From Methylococcaceae bacterium NSM2-1 (GTDB lineage Bacteria > Pseudomonadota > Gammaproteobacteria > Methylococcales > Methylomonadaceae): a DNA stretch of 6,477 nucleotides. The translations under genes and the position numbers were made by a program. Each line of letters begins with the position of its first letter. The stretch's first letter is position 1. The stretch is from contig NQJI01000085.1 of assembly GCA_002256705.1 (NCBI GenBank), positions 1 to 6,477 on the forward strand. The letters are read 5' to 3'. Shown here one piece after another: positions 5,135-6,477 of the stretch. The notes under the pieces are model-generated. The model ran no database searches, had not been told where the DNA came from, and worked only from the letters and a program-made list of their open reading frames with translations.

Positions 5135-6477
5135 ATGAAGCTATTGACCCTATTTTTTTTCACCGTACAGGCGGCATTGATTGCTCTGGCCGGGTTGTCC
5201 GTTGCCAACGCCGATGTACTCGCAGGCTTGCCGATAAAAGCTTCAGCGGAGCGGCCTGCACTGCTGCTTGAACTGGGCAGCGAACCTCCATCGGTTGGCG
5301 TTGACGATAAGACAACGAGGGTGTTTGCCGGCGTTGTTCACGGCCATGAAGGCGATGCTTCGATTCAGACAGATAAAGATGAAATCAGTTCATTGCACCC
5401 AGGCTTCGGCAGTTGGAAGCTCAGTTTTCGTTTCAACGTCAAGCCAGGCCTCCCGGCCAAGCCGTATACCTTTTGGGCTCGGTGGCGGCAGGGTGGGGAT
5501 CCTAAGGTCTGCGTGCAATCTTTCGAAGTCTGGGCCGGACCTGATCCATCCAGGCTGGAGCTGCGCGCTACACTGCCTATGAAGCCCAAGGGTTGGGATT
5601 ATGCATGGATAGCCGCCGAGTCGCCAGTCAATCTTAAAATAGACGACGCCATCATTGAGGTGCGGGATAACGGCGCCGGCCATGATGCCAAGGTCTTCGA
5701 CGCCTTTCTGCTCGCCCCGCCATTGTCGGCTCTGCCCGCAACCGGCACGGCGGACAGGCCGCTGGTGCTGCTGGATTTGGGCAATGCGCCTGTATTCGGA
5801 GCAGCGGAAAAAGACCCCGCCCTGCACGTCCAACCCGGAACAGTCACTGCCGGCCCCGGTGCAGAGTCAGTGTTGACCGAAAAGGACGAAGTTCAGGTTT
5901 TTCACCAGGGTTTCGGAAGCTGGGGTGCAAATTTTCGTTTTGAACTGGGCCCGGCGATGGCACCGGGACAGTACCGTTTTTTTGCCCGCTACAAAAGCGG
6001 CGGCGAGGTCGCCCAGGTTAGTCAGAATTTCACGGTCAAGGCCGGGGCAAAGCCGGATGAGCTGGCGACACGCGCCGATTTCTCTCTGACCAATACTACT
6101 CCTTGGGAATATCAGTGGTTGCAAGCCGCAGCTACCATCACTGTGTTGCCGGGTGATCGCTGGCTGGAAATCAACAACACCGGCAAAGCGGACGGGGCCA
6201 AAGTCTTCGACGCCTTCCTGCTGAAACTGGAGACGCCGCTGGGCGACTGGATGAATGCTGCTCAGGCCCAGGCCAGGAACCGCTTCCTGGCGCTGACCAA
6301 GACGCTGCCTGCTGCAAACCGTCGCCTGACTGTGCTCGACGGCAAAGGCGGAAAAGGTAAAATCCTGTTTCGCGGCTTGGCTTCTGATGCCGCGCGGCCT
6401 AGCTACGAAAAGCTGCCGGTATCCTATCTGATAGGACCGGAAGCTGAAGCGCTGGCCCGCAGCTTGAATCTCCCGGC
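5135..6477 (+). CDS. Exported protein with two tandem beta-rich repeats, 3' end missing
   Basis: A reading frame is open from ATG 5135-5137 to the window edge, giving 447 full codons with no stop. An in-frame TAA at 5129-5131 rules out a start further upstream. The first 26 residues form a signal peptide (MKLLTLFFF, a hydrophobic core, then SVANA before D27), so the mature protein is periplasmic or secreted. Two homologous modules follow, at about residues 40-196 and 208-366. Each has R-P-x-x-L-L-x-L-G near the start, then K-D-E, H-x-GFGSW-x-x-x-FRF, W-[DE]-Y-x-W, and AKVFDAFLL at the end. The aromatic-rich pattern and the D-A-F-L-L ending recall galactose-binding-like jelly-roll modules that often bind carbohydrate; this is inference. 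The part after 367 starts a different domain I do not recognise. I know no named family for the protein. It diverges from the sensor operon and may share its regulation. No strong Shine-Dalgarno is seen. Confidence 0.85.
   Translation, partial: MKLLTLFFFTVQAALIALAGLSVANADVLAGLPIKASAERPALLLELGSEPPSVGVDDKTTRVFAGVVHGHEGDASIQTDKDEISSLHPGFGSWKLSFRFNVKPGLPAKPYTFWARWRQGGDPKVCVQSFEVWAGPDPSRLELRATLPMKPKGWDYAWIAAESPVNLKIDDAIIEVRDNGAGHDAKVFDAFLLAPPLSALPATGTADRPLVLLDLGNAPVFGAAEKDPALHVQPGTVTAGPGAESVLTEKDEVQVFHQGFGSWGANFRFELGPAMAPGQYRFFARYKSGGEVAQVSQNFTVKAGAKPDELATRADFSLTNTTPWEYQWLQAAATITVLPGDRWLEINNTGKADGAKVFDAFLLKLETPLGDWMNAAQAQARNRFLALTKTLPAANRRLTVLDGKGGKGKILFRGLASDAARPSYEKLPVSYLIGPEAEALARSLNLP
5252..5722 (+). 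repeat. Tandem protein module, copy 1
   Basis: This encodes residues about 40-196 of the exported protein. Landmarks shared with copy 2 are RPALLLELG (40-48), KDE (81-83), GFGSW (90-94), WDYAW (154-158) and AKVFDAFLL (185-193). The equivalent positions in copy 2 lie 168-170 residues later, so the copies align almost without gaps. This copy carries the only cysteine of the visible protein, C126. Confidence 0.8.
5756..6232 (+). repeat. Tandem protein module, copy 2
   Basis: This encodes residues about 208-366 of the exported protein. Landmarks are RPLVLLDLG (208-216), KDE (250-252), GFGSW (259-263), WEYQW (324-328) and AKVFDAFLL (355-363). DNA identity to copy 1 is patchy; the best stretch is the AKVFDAFLL coding block, 5687-5713 against 6197-6223. 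That pattern indicates an old duplication held by protein-level selection and not a recent DNA repeat. Confidence 0.8.

Noticed and set aside
5153..5160. Run of eight T in the signal-peptide codons as a phase-variation tract
   Set aside because: Eight bases is short, the run simply encodes Phe codons in a hydrophobic core, and nothing else suggests switching.
4975..5271. 98-codon plus-strand frame across the divergent promoter
   Set aside because: It overlaps the signal-peptide gene in another frame, covers the promoter region and encodes a low-complexity Arg/Ser/Cys-rich product with no family pattern.
5268..5582. Plus-strand frame inside the exported-protein gene
   Set aside because: It is out of frame with the long open frame from 5135, which has a signal peptide and internal protein repeats; this one is a shadow.
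5390..6124. Minus-strand frames opposite the exported-protein gene
   Set aside because: Their products have no recognisable motif, and they lie antisense to a well-supported coding frame in GC-rich DNA where such frames are expected.
1..6477. CRISPR array, tRNA/rRNA genes, insertion sequences or prophage genes
   Set aside because: No spaced direct repeats, transposase-like frames, terminal inverted repeats or RNA-gene sequences were seen on either strand.

Overview
The window looks like a chromosomal piece from a gammaproteobacterium. The main reason is a kinase gene resembling E. coli GlrK (QseE), followed by a small lipoprotein gene resembling QseG; that gene pair is typical of the group. 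The genus cannot be fixed from the sequence. A methanotroph-like or other environmental gammaproteobacterium is only a guess.

Layout, left to right. Positions 1-231 (+) are the last 76 codons of an aldehyde dehydrogenase. Positions 232-428 are a short convergent intergenic stretch with no convincing terminator. Positions 429-4934 hold four tightly packed genes on the minus strand. In transcription order they are a GlrK-like sensor kinase (4934-3360), a QseG-like outer-membrane lipoprotein (3337-2762), a second and fully canonical membrane histidine kinase (2756-1143), and an OmpR/PhoB-type response regulator (1124-429). Gaps of 22, 5 and 18 bp suggest one operon. Positions 4935-5134 are a divergent promoter region. 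From 5135 (+) to the window's end runs an exported protein of at least 447 residues. It has a signal peptide and two tandem copies of a roughly 155-residue beta-rich module, and its gene is cut by the window edge.

The most unusual point concerns the first kinase. It aligns well with GlrK, including the region just before the DHp helix and all the ATP-binding boxes. At the H-box, however, it reads A-R-E-I-D-L-P where active kinases read S-H-E-L-K-T-P. The phosphoacceptor histidine is therefore arginine (R305), and the adjacent K and T are lost too, while the ATPase domain looks intact. The operon also lacks a GlrR (sigma-54 activator) gene at the expected place. It carries instead a complete HisKA kinase plus OmpR-type regulator. 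My inference is that the GlrK-like protein and the lipoprotein have been recruited as an envelope-sensing or accessory module that tunes the second kinase, giving two kinases, one lipoprotein and one receiver. The divergent exported repeat protein is a possible target or ligand-binding partner, but only its position suggests this.
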